From Chamaea fasciata (Eukaryota > Chordata > Aves > Passeriformes > Sylviidae): 64,000 nucleotides of DNA. Position numbers and translations under genes: made by a program. The stretch lies in NCBI GenBank assembly GCA_029207755.1, contig JARCOQ010000062.1, positions 186,001 through 250,000 of the forward strand, read 5' to 3'. The notes under the pieces were generated by a model. That model worked only from the letters and a program-made list of their open reading frames with translations. It did no database searches and was not told the DNA's origin. Positions 1 to 21,052 of this stretch are shown one piece after another (position 1 is the stretch's first letter; every line of letters begins with the position of its first letter).

Positions 1-3000
1 AGCAAAAGCAGTATCAACTGTTCCCTGCCAGAGTAGTTGAGCATCTTCCTGCTACTAATTCAGCACACATATTTCAGTCATTACCCAGGAAATGCAGTGA
101 TTAGGCAGCTTTCCAGTAAACAGTCCTTAAAACAGTTCATAAAAATTCCATTTAGAAAAAGGTTGGTTTCCTGCTCGAGAATTTGAAAAGATATTGCAAT
201 TACTGCTTAGGGATATATTTCAAGTCCGCCAAGTGAGTTAAATTCCATTTCCACACACGCTATCATAGCGTTTTCAGGTTAAAATGCCATAAAGTAGTTC
301 TTACGTACTGATAAGATGCAATTAATTTGGGTGCTGCTTTCTTATAAACACACACTTAGAAAATCCTAAAAACTTGCAATGAAAAAAGTGAAAATACCCA
401 TAAAACAGGCCACAAAAGGCAGATGCTCAAGTAGAAATCTAGCGGCATTGTCTGAATCACAACTTGCCCAGATAAAAAACTGCTCCTAGTAATGGAGAGA
501 AAACAGCATCACAATCTATATATTCTTTTGACATCCCACCTGAGGTAAGACCCCTAGTTCAAAGGTCCCAGAATACCCAGAAACAGTCAGTTTTATGGGT
601 TACAAGGAAATCAAAGAAATACTCAAATTCTGGCACAGTAATTCCTAAACTTAGAGCATCAGTTTGTTATCCATAACAATGTAATCTCATGTGTTCAGGC
701 TCCATATTTGTTGTTTTGAGAAAAGGCTTTATAACAGCTTCATTGAAGGCTCTTTAAGAAACTAAATCTTTCTAGTTTAATAGAGTGACAAGGTGTATAT
801 GAGGGCATCAAATGAAAAGGAAAATGAGCTGTCACAATAAAGTACTACTGAAAGCCTTAGCACAAACTGCATGACAAGCTAAAAGAAAAAGAATTATTTT
901 GTTCCTTTTGCTTTAACCAAAGTCCTAACACTTTGGACCTGCAAACCACTGCCATTTTAGAGCCAATCTGTATTTTAAGTGGATGTAACTAGCCCTCGCA
1001 AACGTAGCAAAACTTGAAATGTTCTCAAATTGGTCTTAGCATGTGCACTAATCCATCCACACCACATCAGATCTATCTTGTAGTTGATAATATTTTACAT
1101 GCTTACAATAATTACTGTAATTCAGAACCTTGACACCCATTTTCCTAAGATAAATCAACGTAACAAAAATTATTCAACCTCCCTTTTCTTCTAAGGGTAA
1201 ATGCAAAGCAGTTTGAAGCTCACTGTAGGTTGAAATTTTAATCCAAGGGCTGATGGTCTGCAACATGATTACAGTCTTTCCAATGTCAAAAGTTAACAGA
1301 GAAGTGGAGTCTATTTCAAATGACTGGCTCTAAACATCTCATAATTACATTAGATAAATTACACTTCACACATATTTACAACAAGGTTTTGCATTATTAG
1401 GCACCGGTCTGAAATACTTGGCAGTTTCACAGTGAAACACTATTCCTGTTGATGCATTTGGATGAGGTCCTTACCCTTCTACCATCACAGTCAGGGATCT
1501 GCCACTGGCATAAAATTCCAGATGGCAAATGCCAGCAATCCTAACTACTTCACAAAACAACAGGTAAGGAGGCAAATTGATTAATATGCTGTTCTTATCC
1601 CCTTTCAACTGACAGAAGTTTTGCATGCTTAAAAAAAACAAATCGGTTTTCCCATGACATCATTCGGCTTGAATACCAACGCTTTTCCTTAATGCAGCTA
1701 CATGTACATGGATGTACAACTTGTCTTTTCACAGAAGCAACGCCCAACTTTATATGTTTTTCGTTACTCTGTTTCCCCTGATTCTAAGATCCTTTCTGAT
1801 TTTTATGCCATTTCCCTGTCTTAATTCTTCAGTGTTGTTAAATGAAGTGCCCCTCTCCATTCTGTGAAGATAGAGTGATTTACAGCAGCTGAAAATCAGG
1901 GGATTGTCCAGTAATTGCAGCTTTTTTCAGTAAAGTAGTAGTACTGGATTCATTAACAGTGTTTGGATTCATTAACAATTAAAGTTTATTTCACTGAACA
2001 ACAAGTATGAAGCTGGGTCAAGCTCCCTTGTTAGGCTTTGACACTTCCTTCAGGAAGACTACAATTCAACCCAGGGTTTCATTTTCTGTTTGGCTGCTTG
2101 TAAAATAGAAGGCATCTTGAAAATGATACTTCTATTTAGGGCTCTTACTATGGACCTTACAGGCACTGTAAATGTGGAGTGGCTTTGTCTTAAACAGCCT
2201 AATCCTGCCCATTCCACAGAACAGACATTTGGAGTACAACGACGATGGGAGCATGAAAACGCAGCATTAACAACTTCTTCATTGCAAAGAGTAAGCACAA
2301 TCCAAGTCTGGCTATTTCCTTGGTAACACCATAAAAAATGAGGCAGGGAAAGTGAATGTTTTGGGCTTGCAAGCCATTTTCCTTGAGCTGGGGCATCTGC
2401 TGATTGCAAGGGGTTTCAGTTTGGAACTGAAGGCATGCGTTTTACACTGCTGCCATTAGACAGATTCTATCTGACATCCTACTTCAAAATTAAAACAGCA
2501 GGCAAGTGGGTAAATAGGAGCAAAAATTGAAATTTTCAGTACTTGCTCACACCTTATTTTCAGATATTCTCCAAAACAGGGAGCAGCACCAGTGAAAAGC
2601 ACGTTTGCATCAACAGGGCCTGGATGGACTATCCCAGGTGATACAACCACTAACCCACAGATGACGTCAGAGGTTTCACAGCACAGTGTTTAAAATTCAA
2701 GCAGCAGAAGCCCTTCCACCAGAATTTCACCCTGCTTTGGGAACAGATCTTCTGTCTGTATCATTAATTTCTTTGTTTTCCAACTGAGTTGCCGTGCAGC
2801 AAGTATTGCAGCATCACTAAAGAAACAGAGCTGGAGCACAGAGCAGCTCAGCTGAGTGAACTTGCAGCTTAAACCATCAGAAACACCAAGAAAAAAAAAG
2901 GCTGGGCCAGCTTTCTCAGCAGCCTGCTTGCGGCACTCAGACCTGAAATTACTCACTGCAAGTGTTCTCTCTAGGGTCTGACAGGACTTACATATATTGG

Positions 3001-5778
3001 AAAATATATAACAAAATGATAAGGCAGCTTCAAAGAGTGACTCACAGAAAACCGGTGCTGGAGCACTCAGAATTCATAAGGGACTTTAACCACAGTCACA
3101 ACCCTCAGTTGTTTGGTTTGCCTCCTTTATTCCTTTACTCTTGGGCTTTTCTTCCAGCTTTCTATCAACTGTGATATAAAACCATACTAATTAATCCAAA
3201 TAAGCACATGTGCTATGTATTTCTTTCAAGATGGGATAACTACATACTCATCATTCCTGAAAACAAGCCCACAGTAACCAAAACCGGTCAAAGCAACACT
3301 GTTGTTATAAATTATAGCCCACAGCCATGGGTGTTCCTGGATGGAAGAAGAAGAAATATCAACCCAACCTCCTGGTCTGCTATGAGAACACTTGTTATAA
3401 ATCATGTTTTTCCAGTGTTCTATTTCAACTGCATAGATCAGTATCCAATAGAGAGCTCCTTAAGTCACAGACAAACCCACAAAAACTGCTTGAGACCAAC
3501 ATTCCACAAAAACATGACAAAAAATTCAAAGCAACCTTAGAGTAGAGAAAATGCGGATTTAATAGGAGCTTAACATTAAGAATTCCATCCTCAAAAAAAT
3601 GCAAATTGATTTTAAAGTGCATTTAGGTTTTTCAATGTTAAGAGCATAAAATTGAAGAATTAATTGAATTTACTGTTGGTTCAACATTGCTAATGTAAAT
3701 GATAGATAACTGTATCGGGTCATTCTTGACTAAATGAAGCGCTATCTACCATTATTACATTACTAAAGGCTTTAAAAAATTCTGTTGTTAAATGCAATCA
3801 ACTTTAAATTAAACTATGTGCATTCAGTCAGTGTCTTAAGCAATGATGAGGCAGAGATGCCTTAAGGTGGTAGTAGGGATTTAGACCTCCACAACTTCTG
3901 ATGTAAAATTTAAATAAGTTAGAATTTGAAAAAGCAAATTAACCTGTACTGCATTTTGCCCACAAAGCTCTTCCTTCCATTTTGATTTACCACTGGTCTC
4001 CACTCATTAGATCAAAGCTCACAAAGTATTTTTGAGACCAACCAGCACTTTCAGCCCAATTGAAAAGTCACTGAAGGCAATGAAAATTACTTCTGTCAGC
4101 TTCAGTAAGGCCTTCTACAATCTCAGTACTCAGAAGCTACAAGGAGTAGGACTGAGAGGGTCTGACCAACTTTGCTGAGGATATCACTTGGCAATCAAAC
4201 ATCATTGGAAAATATCAGAGATTACTATTTATATTGCTTCAGCACAGCCACTGCTGTTCTGAGATTACCTGCTGCACAATGGAAAAAGCAAAAAAAAGGA
4301 TGTGAAAATACATATACCGACACCTGACTTATACACATCAGTATTCATCAATTAAAAGAGCCTGTGATGACTTCCCCAAACTGTCACTGGGGAATGACAA
4401 GCAACAGTCATTTCAGCCAAACTGGTACTCACATATCCTCTAGGCTGTGGGAACTCTGGGTCACACCCATTTCTTTTACCATTTTTTCCTGCAATGTAAC
4501 TGAAAGTGACATTGACATTTGTCCCTTGGAAAAGTTACTGTTATCCTCCTTGTTGACAGGATTATTCTACTGCCTGATGTTTTGTTTATTTTCTAAGCAA
4601 TTGCCAAGAATACTGTCTGTGCCTGTCATCAGTCTACATGTTGACTGGTATCTACGCATCACACTGGAAGATCAGAATCCTTAAAAGACACTTTCCTTCT
4701 CAACTCTTGAAAAGATATTCCCAACACCGCCAGTAGAATCTGAAGATGCCAGCTATTAGGAGACAGAATTGACCACAATTTAGTCAAAGTGCACCATCAC
4801 ACCTCCTACTAAGAAGATTTTAAGAACTGGAAAGTCTGTTCTTGTGGGAAATCTGCGGCGGGAGAAATATAGCACTCAATATGAGTGATCGGCAAATCTC
4901 ATTTATTGATAATTCACACAATGCTTTTATAATAACACTAATAAGCTCACGCATATTGCAAAAGTTAAGCTCAGGATTGGTGCTCAGACTAAAAGTCAGC
5001 TACGCCTCTTTCTACATTTCTTTGTGGTTACACAGTTTGAGTAAGTTTTTGTTTTACCGTGCTTCTCCCTCATATCTTTCAGCTACAAGGTCTTGTTATC
5101 GTATCCCAGCTGTGCTCAAGGACATGCAAAGCTTGCTGCCTTGCTGGTTCTCATGAGAGTGCCTGTGTGCTCAGCAAAGCTCCCTCATGTCTACGTGACC
5201 TTTTGCAGCTAGCCAGTTATCAATCACACTCTCCACACAGAAACTTTCTCCCTCAGAAATGCCCAAGATGAAGGAGAAAGGCATGCGTGGCATTGTGTTT
5301 GTTTCCAGCTGTCATCGCTGCGTAGCCCTAATCTTGGCATTCAGGTGGCCTGAGACGCTTTGAAGATGGTGTATTTAAACGATTATAACTCAACAACATT
5401 GTTTTCAGTCTTATTCTCATAACTGAAGTCTCCTTTATGTGTTACTGCACACTGGCTTACTTGAGACAAGCAACCAGGTTATCTGGGTGGGTTGGTTTTG
5501 GTTTTGGTTTGCTTGGTTTGGTTTTTTTTGTCAGAACCTTAAACTGTAGGTCTCTGGCAAGTCTTGTTCCGTTCTGCAAGCAAAACATGTTTTGTGCAAA
5601 AAAAAATAGGAGCAGGAGTCTGCCAGCTCCAGCTAGGAAGTAGTGAGCCTGGGTTCAGGGAAGTATTGGATCTCTTGGTTCATTTTAGGAGATAATGTCA
5701 AATCATTGTGGGGAAGGGTTAATCTAAAGAGTTACTAAACAAAGCAAGGCCTGACACACTTGCATCTATTACAAACAG
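1..5778. other. AT-rich region without a recognised gene
   Basis: I read both strands for the missing upstream VDAC3 exons (the N-terminal helix exon and the long GWLAGYQ-type exon) and found none. The short open frames here show no family motif and no consistent splice-site framing. There are no tandem repeats longer than simple A or T runs. It could be intron or flank that travelled with the VDAC3 fragment. Confidence 0.5.
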
Positions 5779-7218
5779 GAATGACGGCACTGAGTTTGGT
5801 GGGTCTGTTTATCAGAAGGTTACTAATAAGGTTGAGACATCAGTCAATCTTGCATGGACTGCTGGCAGTAACAACACACGTTCTGGTATTGCTGGAAAGT
5901 ACCAAATGGATGAGAAGACTTCCGTTGTGGTAAGAATTTTGTTACAGAAATGAGTATTTCAAGCTCCCCTAAATACTGAAAATTTGTAATGAAGCAGTTG
6001 CTTGAACTAGTTACTGAGGAAGTATGGTAGATTGCGAACTGTGGCTTCTGTTGTGGTTCAAATTTAAATTGGGACCTCACACATCGTACTTGTGAACTTA
6101 CGGAGGAAAAGAAATCTTAAATATAATTTTGTCCATAGTGAAATAGTCTGACTAGTGTGCTTGGAATAGCATGCTACTGTGCTGAAAAATGTCTTTTAAA
6201 AGACAATGAAAGTGTCCTTTTAATTCTTAAATCCATAATGTAAAACCATATTATAATTACAATGGTGGAAGTTTACCTGAGCTTACAGCCTTCTCCTAAC
6301 AGTAAGTTAACCGCTGAAAGTTAGCTGACGTGTGTGTTTTAAGACCAAGAACTGAAGTAGCAAGCATTTATGTTTCAAAACAACAATTAGTTCCAGGACC
6401 ACTGAACCAAAATTGAAAATGAGAAATACTGTTGTTAAGAGCTCAAAACTTAGTAATGCAAAAAGGGGATTGCATATTCATGTATTTCTTGCTCATTAGA
6501 AGAAAAAAGAAAATCACTCCTGAGTGATGTGAACAAGACAGGCTCTGAGGGACTGCAGTAAGTAGCTCTTTAAAAGATATAAAGACATAATAGAGGAGGC
6601 AGTGAAAAACAGCATGGCATTCTCTGAAGGCAGAATTCGCACCATTTGCTTAAGCTGAAAACTCCTGAGAAAAGGAAAAGATTGGAACATGCTTCTAAGA
6701 GAGGTTGGTCTCCAAGTAGCTCAAGAGTGTTAATGCATAGGCCACCTTCTCAGGGGACTGGGATACTTCTGTATGAATACTTACACAGTTTATAAATACT
6801 GTGATTTTTTTTTTCCTATAGGCTAAAGTGAACAATGCCAGCCTCATTGGAATTGGTTACACTCATGCCCTTCGACCTGGTACGCAGTTCTCACTGGTAG
6901 CAGCAAATGGTGTTAAGTACTACACTATGGTTTAATTCACTGTCATCTTAAGAACAGACTAGATGAACAAAGGAGCTAGAAGTCTACGCAGACTCAGAGA
7001 ACTAAAGGATGTCTATGGATGCAAGTTCCTGTGGCAACTAAGCCACATTAGTGAGGTCAAGGACCTGAGGAAGAGCACTGTACTGGGATGTCAGTGCATG
7101 ATGGTTCTCGTGACTTGCTTTTGTAGGTGTAAAGCTGACCCTCTCAGGCTTGATTGATGGCAAGAATTTCAGTGCTGGAGGTCACAAAATTGAGCTGGGA
7201 TTTGAGCTGGAAGCCTAA
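5779..7218 (+). pseudogene. VDAC3, last three coding exons (5'-truncated copy)
   Basis: VDAC3 is a 19-strand beta-barrel porin of the mitochondrial outer membrane that passes ATP/ADP and other metabolites. Three exons are visible: 5779-5929 (151 bp, begins NDGTEFGGS and contains [11 protein letters not shown]), 6822-6879 (58 bp, AKVNNASLIGIGYTHALRP) and 7127-7218 ([15 protein letters not shown]... ending GFELEA and TAA). Acceptors (acAG, tatAG, gtAG) and donors (GTAAG, GTACG) are canonical, and phases join without a shift into about 100 codons. KNFSAGGHK and the ending GFELEA favour VDAC3 over VDAC1 or VDAC2. No earlier exon was found in the 5.8 kb upstream, so roughly the first two thirds of the barrel are missing. 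Changes such as RSGIAG where the family has RFGIAA, and KIELG for KVGLG, fit relaxed constraint. The other possibility is a very long intron with the remaining exons left of the window. Confidence 0.85.
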
Positions 7219-7593
7219 CACAGCTTTAAGTAAAACAACTGGTGGTGCTCTGGAAGATGAAGGAAAAGTGTACCCGGTGCATTTCAGCCTTAATATTACT
7301 CGGAAATTTGAAGAAGTGTGAACTTTCTGCTCTGCCCAAGAATGACTTTAACCCAATGCTGAAGTCCAGAGTGTGCCAGCACAACAAAGGAAGACACTTG
7401 AAGGCATGCATGGAAGTTGTGATGTTTGTGCCACATTTCAGTTTCCTGTATTTAAAATCTGTTCCAAAAAAACCAAAAGAAAATCCAACCTCTCCCCATT
7501 ATTGTATTGCATTTTGCATGTCCTATACTTCACAGCCTTTTATAAAAGGAGGTCTCTGGGTTGTAGTGGAAATTTGGGGTTAGAACAGGATGA

Positions 7594-7599
7594 AATAAA
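7594..7599 (+). promoter_or_regulatory. VDAC3 polyadenylation signal AATAAA
   Basis: A canonical AATAAA lies 376 bases after the VDAC3 stop. It is followed by GT-rich sequence (ggttggtgtgtgtt) as expected of a cleavage-stimulation element. This supports 7219 to about 7620 as the original VDAC3 3' UTR. Confidence 0.6.
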
Positions 7600-7619
7600 T
7601 TGGTCACAGTCAGAACACA

Positions 7620-8349
7620 AGGTTGGTGTGTGTTGACTCTCACCAAGGTTCCATCCAGCTGGGGTTTTTGGTCTTTTTTTCATCTTTTCATGCAACTTTA
7701 AGCATGGTTAATAGATAATCTGCAAATGCTTTGTTACACGATACCTGCACACTGAAGATTTCCTTCTTTGGTTTCTAGGCTAACATTCTTACACCTCTCA
7801 CGTTTTAGAGACCTGCACAGTGAAAGCAGCTTTTTCCATTATAGTGTTATTGAGCGCATCAACAAGAGCAAACCAAAAGTTTACATGTTTTAGATAATTT
7901 TGTTCCCATACAGGAAACAAGTATTAGGTAAGTACAACCATTACACTTAAAGAAAAAAAGTGCAAATCAGCAAAGTTAAGCAATTAAGTTCACAGTTCAT
8001 TAGGAAGGTGACATCTACCAGTGACTGGGTATACCTTGTCCATTGTTCATTAGAAAGCCCAAAATGCAGCAAAACAGCCACAGGCGATGCCCAAGGGAAG
8101 ACGTATCAGGACAGAGATCTGCTGTCTTAAGACACAATTAAGAACATTCTCCAAGCAGTTAGAACAGGCATTCCCTAGTGTATCTTTGTGAAAAAGTGTC
8201 TGAGAAGTGGATACTAAAAGCTAAGCCATATGTATCACATAAGCAGTTGGTGACAGTAGAAGGCAGCTGATATTCCCTTCTCAGAGGCAGCAGCTTTTCA
8301 CAGTTGGCTTCCCAAAGCAGCATGGCTTCAGAGGCAACCAGAGTGATTC
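7620..8349. other. Gap between convergent VDAC3 and IKBKB copies
   Basis: This is the remainder of the roughly 1.1 kb between the VDAC3 stop (+) and the IKBKB stop (-). It probably contains the IKBKB 3' UTR on the minus strand. No coding sequence or repeat was recognised. Confidence 0.5.
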
Positions 8350-17292
<8,943 letters not shown>

Positions 17293-17756
17293 CTGTGGAA
17301 CAAAAATTAGGCAAGTATACATGATGTTCTGAAACTGCTATACACTTTCATGTGCTCGTGGTCACCACACAAAGCCCAACATGGTCACAAATGCTTTGAG
17401 AAATTGAGTTAGTGAATTCTAAAGGTTTTCATCTTTCACGGATCTAGACTCATTTTAACTCCTGGCACTTCATACGGAAGACAGTGTGTTTCTTCAACAT
17501 GTATGCATTACAGATCTGTCTAGAAGGTACAGCAACGAGCCCTGCACAGGAGTGCAAGGGAGTCTGTTGCTACCGTCCAGAAAAGACCCAAACTGCAATG
17601 AGACTGCTGCAGCCGAAAATGTTAATCCAACACCCCAAGGGACTGCCGCAGCACAGACGTTAAGTCAGGCAAAGCGGCGGCTCTAGGTAGCAGCGTTGTT
17701 GTAGCGCTGAGGGCACGGCAGACGAGCCGAAGACGGCAGTGTGAGACCCAAGAGGA
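17293..17756. other. Junction between IKBKB intron and satellite block
   Basis: This is intronic flank of the first retained IKBKB exon, followed by a purine-rich ggaataggaata run at 17750-17770 that leads straight into tandem repeats. No upstream IKBKB exon is present. The duplicated segment ends within this interval. Confidence 0.6.
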
Positions 17757-18765
17757 ATAGGAATAGGAATAGAAAATAGAAACTTTTAGAGCCCCAAAAT
17801 CCCCCAAAATTCACCCAAAATGCCCCAAAAATGACCCCCAAAAATTCCCACTAAAAATCGAGATTTCAGAGCCCCAAAATCCCAAACAATGACCCCAAAA
17901 TCCCGACTGAAAACTGAGATTTTTTAAGCCCCAAAATCCCTCAAAATCACCCCAAAATTCCCACCCAAAATTCCCACTAAAATTGAGATTTTTTAGAGCC
18001 CAAAAATCCCCCCAAAATTTCCTGCTGAAAGTGGGAATTTTTAAAGCCCCAAAATCCCCCAAATTCACCCCAAAATTCCCACCTAAAATCCCTCAAAAAA
18101 ACCCAAAATTCCCACTAAAAATTGGGATTTTTAGAGCCCCCAAAATCCCAAAAATTCACCCAAAAATTGGAATTTTTAAAGTCCCAAAATCCCCTAAATT
18201 CACCCCAAAATTTCCACCCAAAATCCCCTAAATTCACCCCAAAATTCCCACTAAAAATTGGAACTTTTAGAGCCCCAAAATCCCCCAAAATTCACCCAAA
18301 ATGCCCCAAAAATGACCCCAAAAATTCCCATTAAAAATCGGGATTTCAGAGCCCCAAAATCCCAAAAATTGACCTAAAAATTCGCCCCAAAAATCAGGAT
18401 TTCAGAGCCCCAAAATCCCCAAAAATGACCCCAAAGTTCTGATTGAAAAATGGGATTTTTGAAGCCCCAAAATTACCCAAATTCACCCCAAAATTCCCAC
18501 CCAAAATCCCCCAAAATTCTCACTAAAATTGAGATTTTTGGAGGCCCCAAATCCCCAAAAATGACCCCAAAATTCCCACTAAAAATTGGAATTTTTAGGA
18601 GCCCCAAAATCCCCAAAATTCACCCAAAAATTCCCACTAAAAATTTGGATTTTTAAAGCCCCAAAATCCCCCAAATTCACCCAAAATTCCGACTGAAAAT
18701 TGGGATTTTTGATGCCCCAAAATCCCCAAAATTCTCCCCAAAAATCCCAAAAAAACCCCAAACCC
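17757..18765. repeat. A/C-rich degenerate minisatellite (agccccaaaatccc core)
   Basis: The core agCCCCAAAATCCC recurs at least fifteen times, at irregular spacings clustering around 45-90 bp, each between runs such as ttcaCCCCAAAATTCCC and ACTAAAAATTGGGATTTTT. The repeat lacks stop codons in several frames, which produces long spurious reading frames rich in PKSPK or FWGDFG. Confidence 0.9.
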
Positions 18766-18985
18766 CCTCCCAGTACAAACCAGTAAAGAAAAACCCCAAA
18801 CCAGTATAAACCAGTACAAACCAGTCACCTCAAATCCCTTCCCAGTTCATCCCACTTCATCCCAGTGACCCCTAAACCCTGTCCCAGTACAAACCAGTAA
18901 GGAAAACCCCCAAACCAGTACAAACCAGTATAACCCAGTACAAACCAGTACAAACCAGTATAAACCAGTAACTCCCAGTATCCCC
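18766..18985. repeat. AAACCAGTA short tandem repeats
   Basis: Nine to eleven base units AAACCAGTAC / AAACCAGTAT are repeated, interrupted by a few unrelated bases. The motif is the complement of the TACTGGTTT element inside the 41-bp array that follows, so both arrays probably share an origin. Confidence 0.8.
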
Positions 18986-19066
18986 CAGCGCCGGGCCCTG
19001 GCCCTGAGCCGCTCCCTGGAGGCCACCGAGCATCGAGAGATCCCAGTTCAAACCAGTACGGACAGG
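18986..19066 (+). other. Exon-like unique segment between repeats
   Basis: A repeat-free segment sits between an acceptor-like ...ccccag and a donor-like acag|gtgagg and reads as one open frame (RRALALSRSLEATEHRE). I do not recognise the family. It may be a remnant coding exon of a gene invaded by minisatellites, or chance. Confidence 0.25.
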
Positions 19067-19095
19067 TGAGGGCACTGGGACGGGGACTGGGGGGC

Positions 19096-19345
19096 ACTGG
19101 TTTATACTGGGATGGACTGGGAGTGGGTTTGGGGTCACTGGTTTATACTGGGATGGACTGGGAGTGGGTTTGGGGTCACTGGTTTATACTGGGATGGACT
19201 GGGAGTGGGTTTGGGGTCACTGGTTTATACTGGGATGGACTGGGAGTGGGTTTGGGGTCACTGGTTTATACTGGGATGGACTGGGAGTGGGTTTGGGGTC
19301 ACTGGTTTATACTGGGATGGACTGGGAGTGGGTTTGGGGGTTACT
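19096..19345. repeat. 41-bp tandem repeat, about six copies
   Basis: Nearly identical 41-bp units start with ACTGGTTTATACTGGG at about 19096, 19137, 19178, 19219, 19260 and 19301, and a diverged copy follows. The period equals that of the avian PO41 satellite described from bird microchromosomes. Whether the sequence is the same family cannot be decided here. Confidence 0.95.
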
Positions 19346-19499
19346 GGTTTATTCTGGTTTAAACTGGTTTTGGGGTTTCTGGGTGTGGTTTAACCTTTGC
19401 CCCTCCCCCCACAGGTGAACCGACCACGCCCTTTGTCAGGCCACGCCCCCTTCCCTTATATGGAGCGATAAAAGCGGGACAAACTGGGCGGGGCCTGGG

Positions 19500-19755
19500 G
19501 GTTACTGGGTTGTACTGGGAGGGAGTGGGAGGGGCCAACGCGGCTCTGACCCCGCCCACCGCGCCGAGATGCAAATTTATGTAAATGAGAGCACAAATAA
19601 ACGCGAATGACATCACTTACCACAGGGACTGGGAATTGCTGGTTTGTACTGGGAGGGGCCTGGGCGTGGCTCTGACCCCGCCCACCTCACTGATGCGCCA
19701 GCCTTATGTAAATTTATGCAAATGAGAGGCGAAATAAATGCGGGTGACGTCATTT
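19500..19755. repeat. 126-bp duplicated element with octamer and CRE-like sites
   Basis: Two copies are aligned by GCTCTGACCCCGCCCACC at about 19544 and 19670. Each carries an ATGCAAAT octamer next to ATGTAAAT, followed by a CRE-like site: TGACATCA in the first copy and a perfect TGACGTCA in the second. GGGGCC and CCCGCCC boxes lie just upstream in each. Confidence 0.7.
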
Positions 19756-19787
19756 GTACGCCGAGGAGCAAAGCGGCGCCGGGGGAA

Positions 19788-20076
19788 TGATGGGATAAAC
19801 CGAGGCACAGAGCGCCGCACGGCATGACGGGATACACCGAGGCGCAAAGTGGCACCGCAGGGCACGACGGGATACACCGAGGCGCAAAGCGGCACCGCGG
19901 GGCACGACGGGATACACCGAGGCGCAAAGCAGCGCGGGGAATGACGGGATACACCGAGGCGCAAAGTGGCGCCGCAGGGCATGACGGGATACACCGAGGC
20001 GCAAAGGGGCACCACGGGGAATGACGGGATACACCGAGGCGCAAAGCGGCGTGGGGCATGACGGGATACACCGAGG
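19788..20076. repeat. 40-bp tandem repeat, about eight copies
   Basis: The unit starts with GGGATACACCGAGGCGCAAA and ends with a variable GGCACCGCGGGGCACGAC-type segment. Copies are 37-40 bp and CpG-rich. The array begins directly after the duplicated octamer/CRE element and runs into the A/C-rich array. Confidence 0.95.
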
Positions 20077-21017
20077 CCCCAAATGACCCCAAAATTGTCC
20101 CGAATTTCCCCCCCAAAAAATCCGCCCCAAATTTCCCCAAAAATCCCCAAAATTCCCCTCAAATTTCCCCAAAATATAAAAAAATTCCCAAAATTTCCTC
20201 AAAAGTCCCAAAAAATCCCCAAATTTTACCAAAATCCCCCCAAAAATTCCCAAAATTTCTTCAAAAATCCCCCAAAATTCTTCAAAATTCCACAAATATC
20301 TCCCCCAAAATTGTCCCCAAATCCCCCCAAAATCAACCAAAATTCTCCCGAAATTCCCCCCAAAAACAGCCCACAAAAATTCCCAAAATTTCCTCAAAAA
20401 TTCCCCAAATTTTACCAAAATTCAAAAAAATTTCCCAAAATTTTGTCAAAAATCCCCTCAAATTCCCCAAAATTCTCAAAAATTTTTCAAAAATCCTCCA
20501 AATTCTCCCAAATTTCACCAAAATCTAAAAAAAATCCCAAAATTTCTTCAAAAATCACAAAAATCCCCCAAAATTCCCAAAATTTCCCTCCCAAATCACC
20601 CAAAATTTCCCCTGATATGACCCAAAATGGTCCAAAAATTCCCAGGATTTCACCATTCCTTCTTTGAATTCCTCCGAATCCCCCGGATTTCCCCCTAAAA
20701 TTCCCAAATTTTCCCAAAATTCCCCCAAATAACCCCGAAATTTCTGGAAAAAACCCCAAATTTCCCCCCAAAAGTCCCAAATTTTTTCCCAAATTCCTCC
20801 CAAAATCCCCCAAAATTTCCCCCCAAATCCCCTGAATTTTCCCAAAATCCCCCCAATTTTTTCCAAATTACCCAAATTTTCCCCCAAATTCTCCCAAATT
20901 TCCCAAAAAATTCCCCCAAATTTGCCCCAAAATGACTCCAAATCATCAAAATTCTCCCAAAATTCCTACAAAACTCTCCAAAATTCCCCCAAATTTTCCC
21001 AAAATCCGCCAAATTCT
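20077..21017. repeat. A/C-rich array (AAATTCCCC / AAAATCCCC)
   Basis: The plus strand is almost free of G for about 940 bp. It is built from AAAATTCCC, AAAATCCCC and AAATTTCCC words with no fixed long period. All open reading frames inside it are low-complexity artefacts. Confidence 0.9.
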
Positions 21018-21052
21018 CTCCCTGCAGAGCGCCCACTGGTGGCCCTCGAGGT
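21018..21052. other. Unique hinge at a strand-composition switch
   Basis: The sequence ctctccctgcagAGCGCCCACTGG...CTCGAGgttgg separates the A/C-rich array on its left from the T/G-rich array on its right. It has an acceptor-like cctgcag and an exon-like GC-rich core of about 23 bases. I cannot assign it. Confidence 0.4.

Noticed and set aside
18986..19066. Myosin-like coiled-coil exon
   Set aside because: The peptide only vaguely recalls myosin tail sequence; too short to claim.
17811..21036. Numerous frames encoding PKSPKIHPK- or FWGDFG-like peptides
   Set aside because: All are low-complexity products of the A/C-rich minisatellites.
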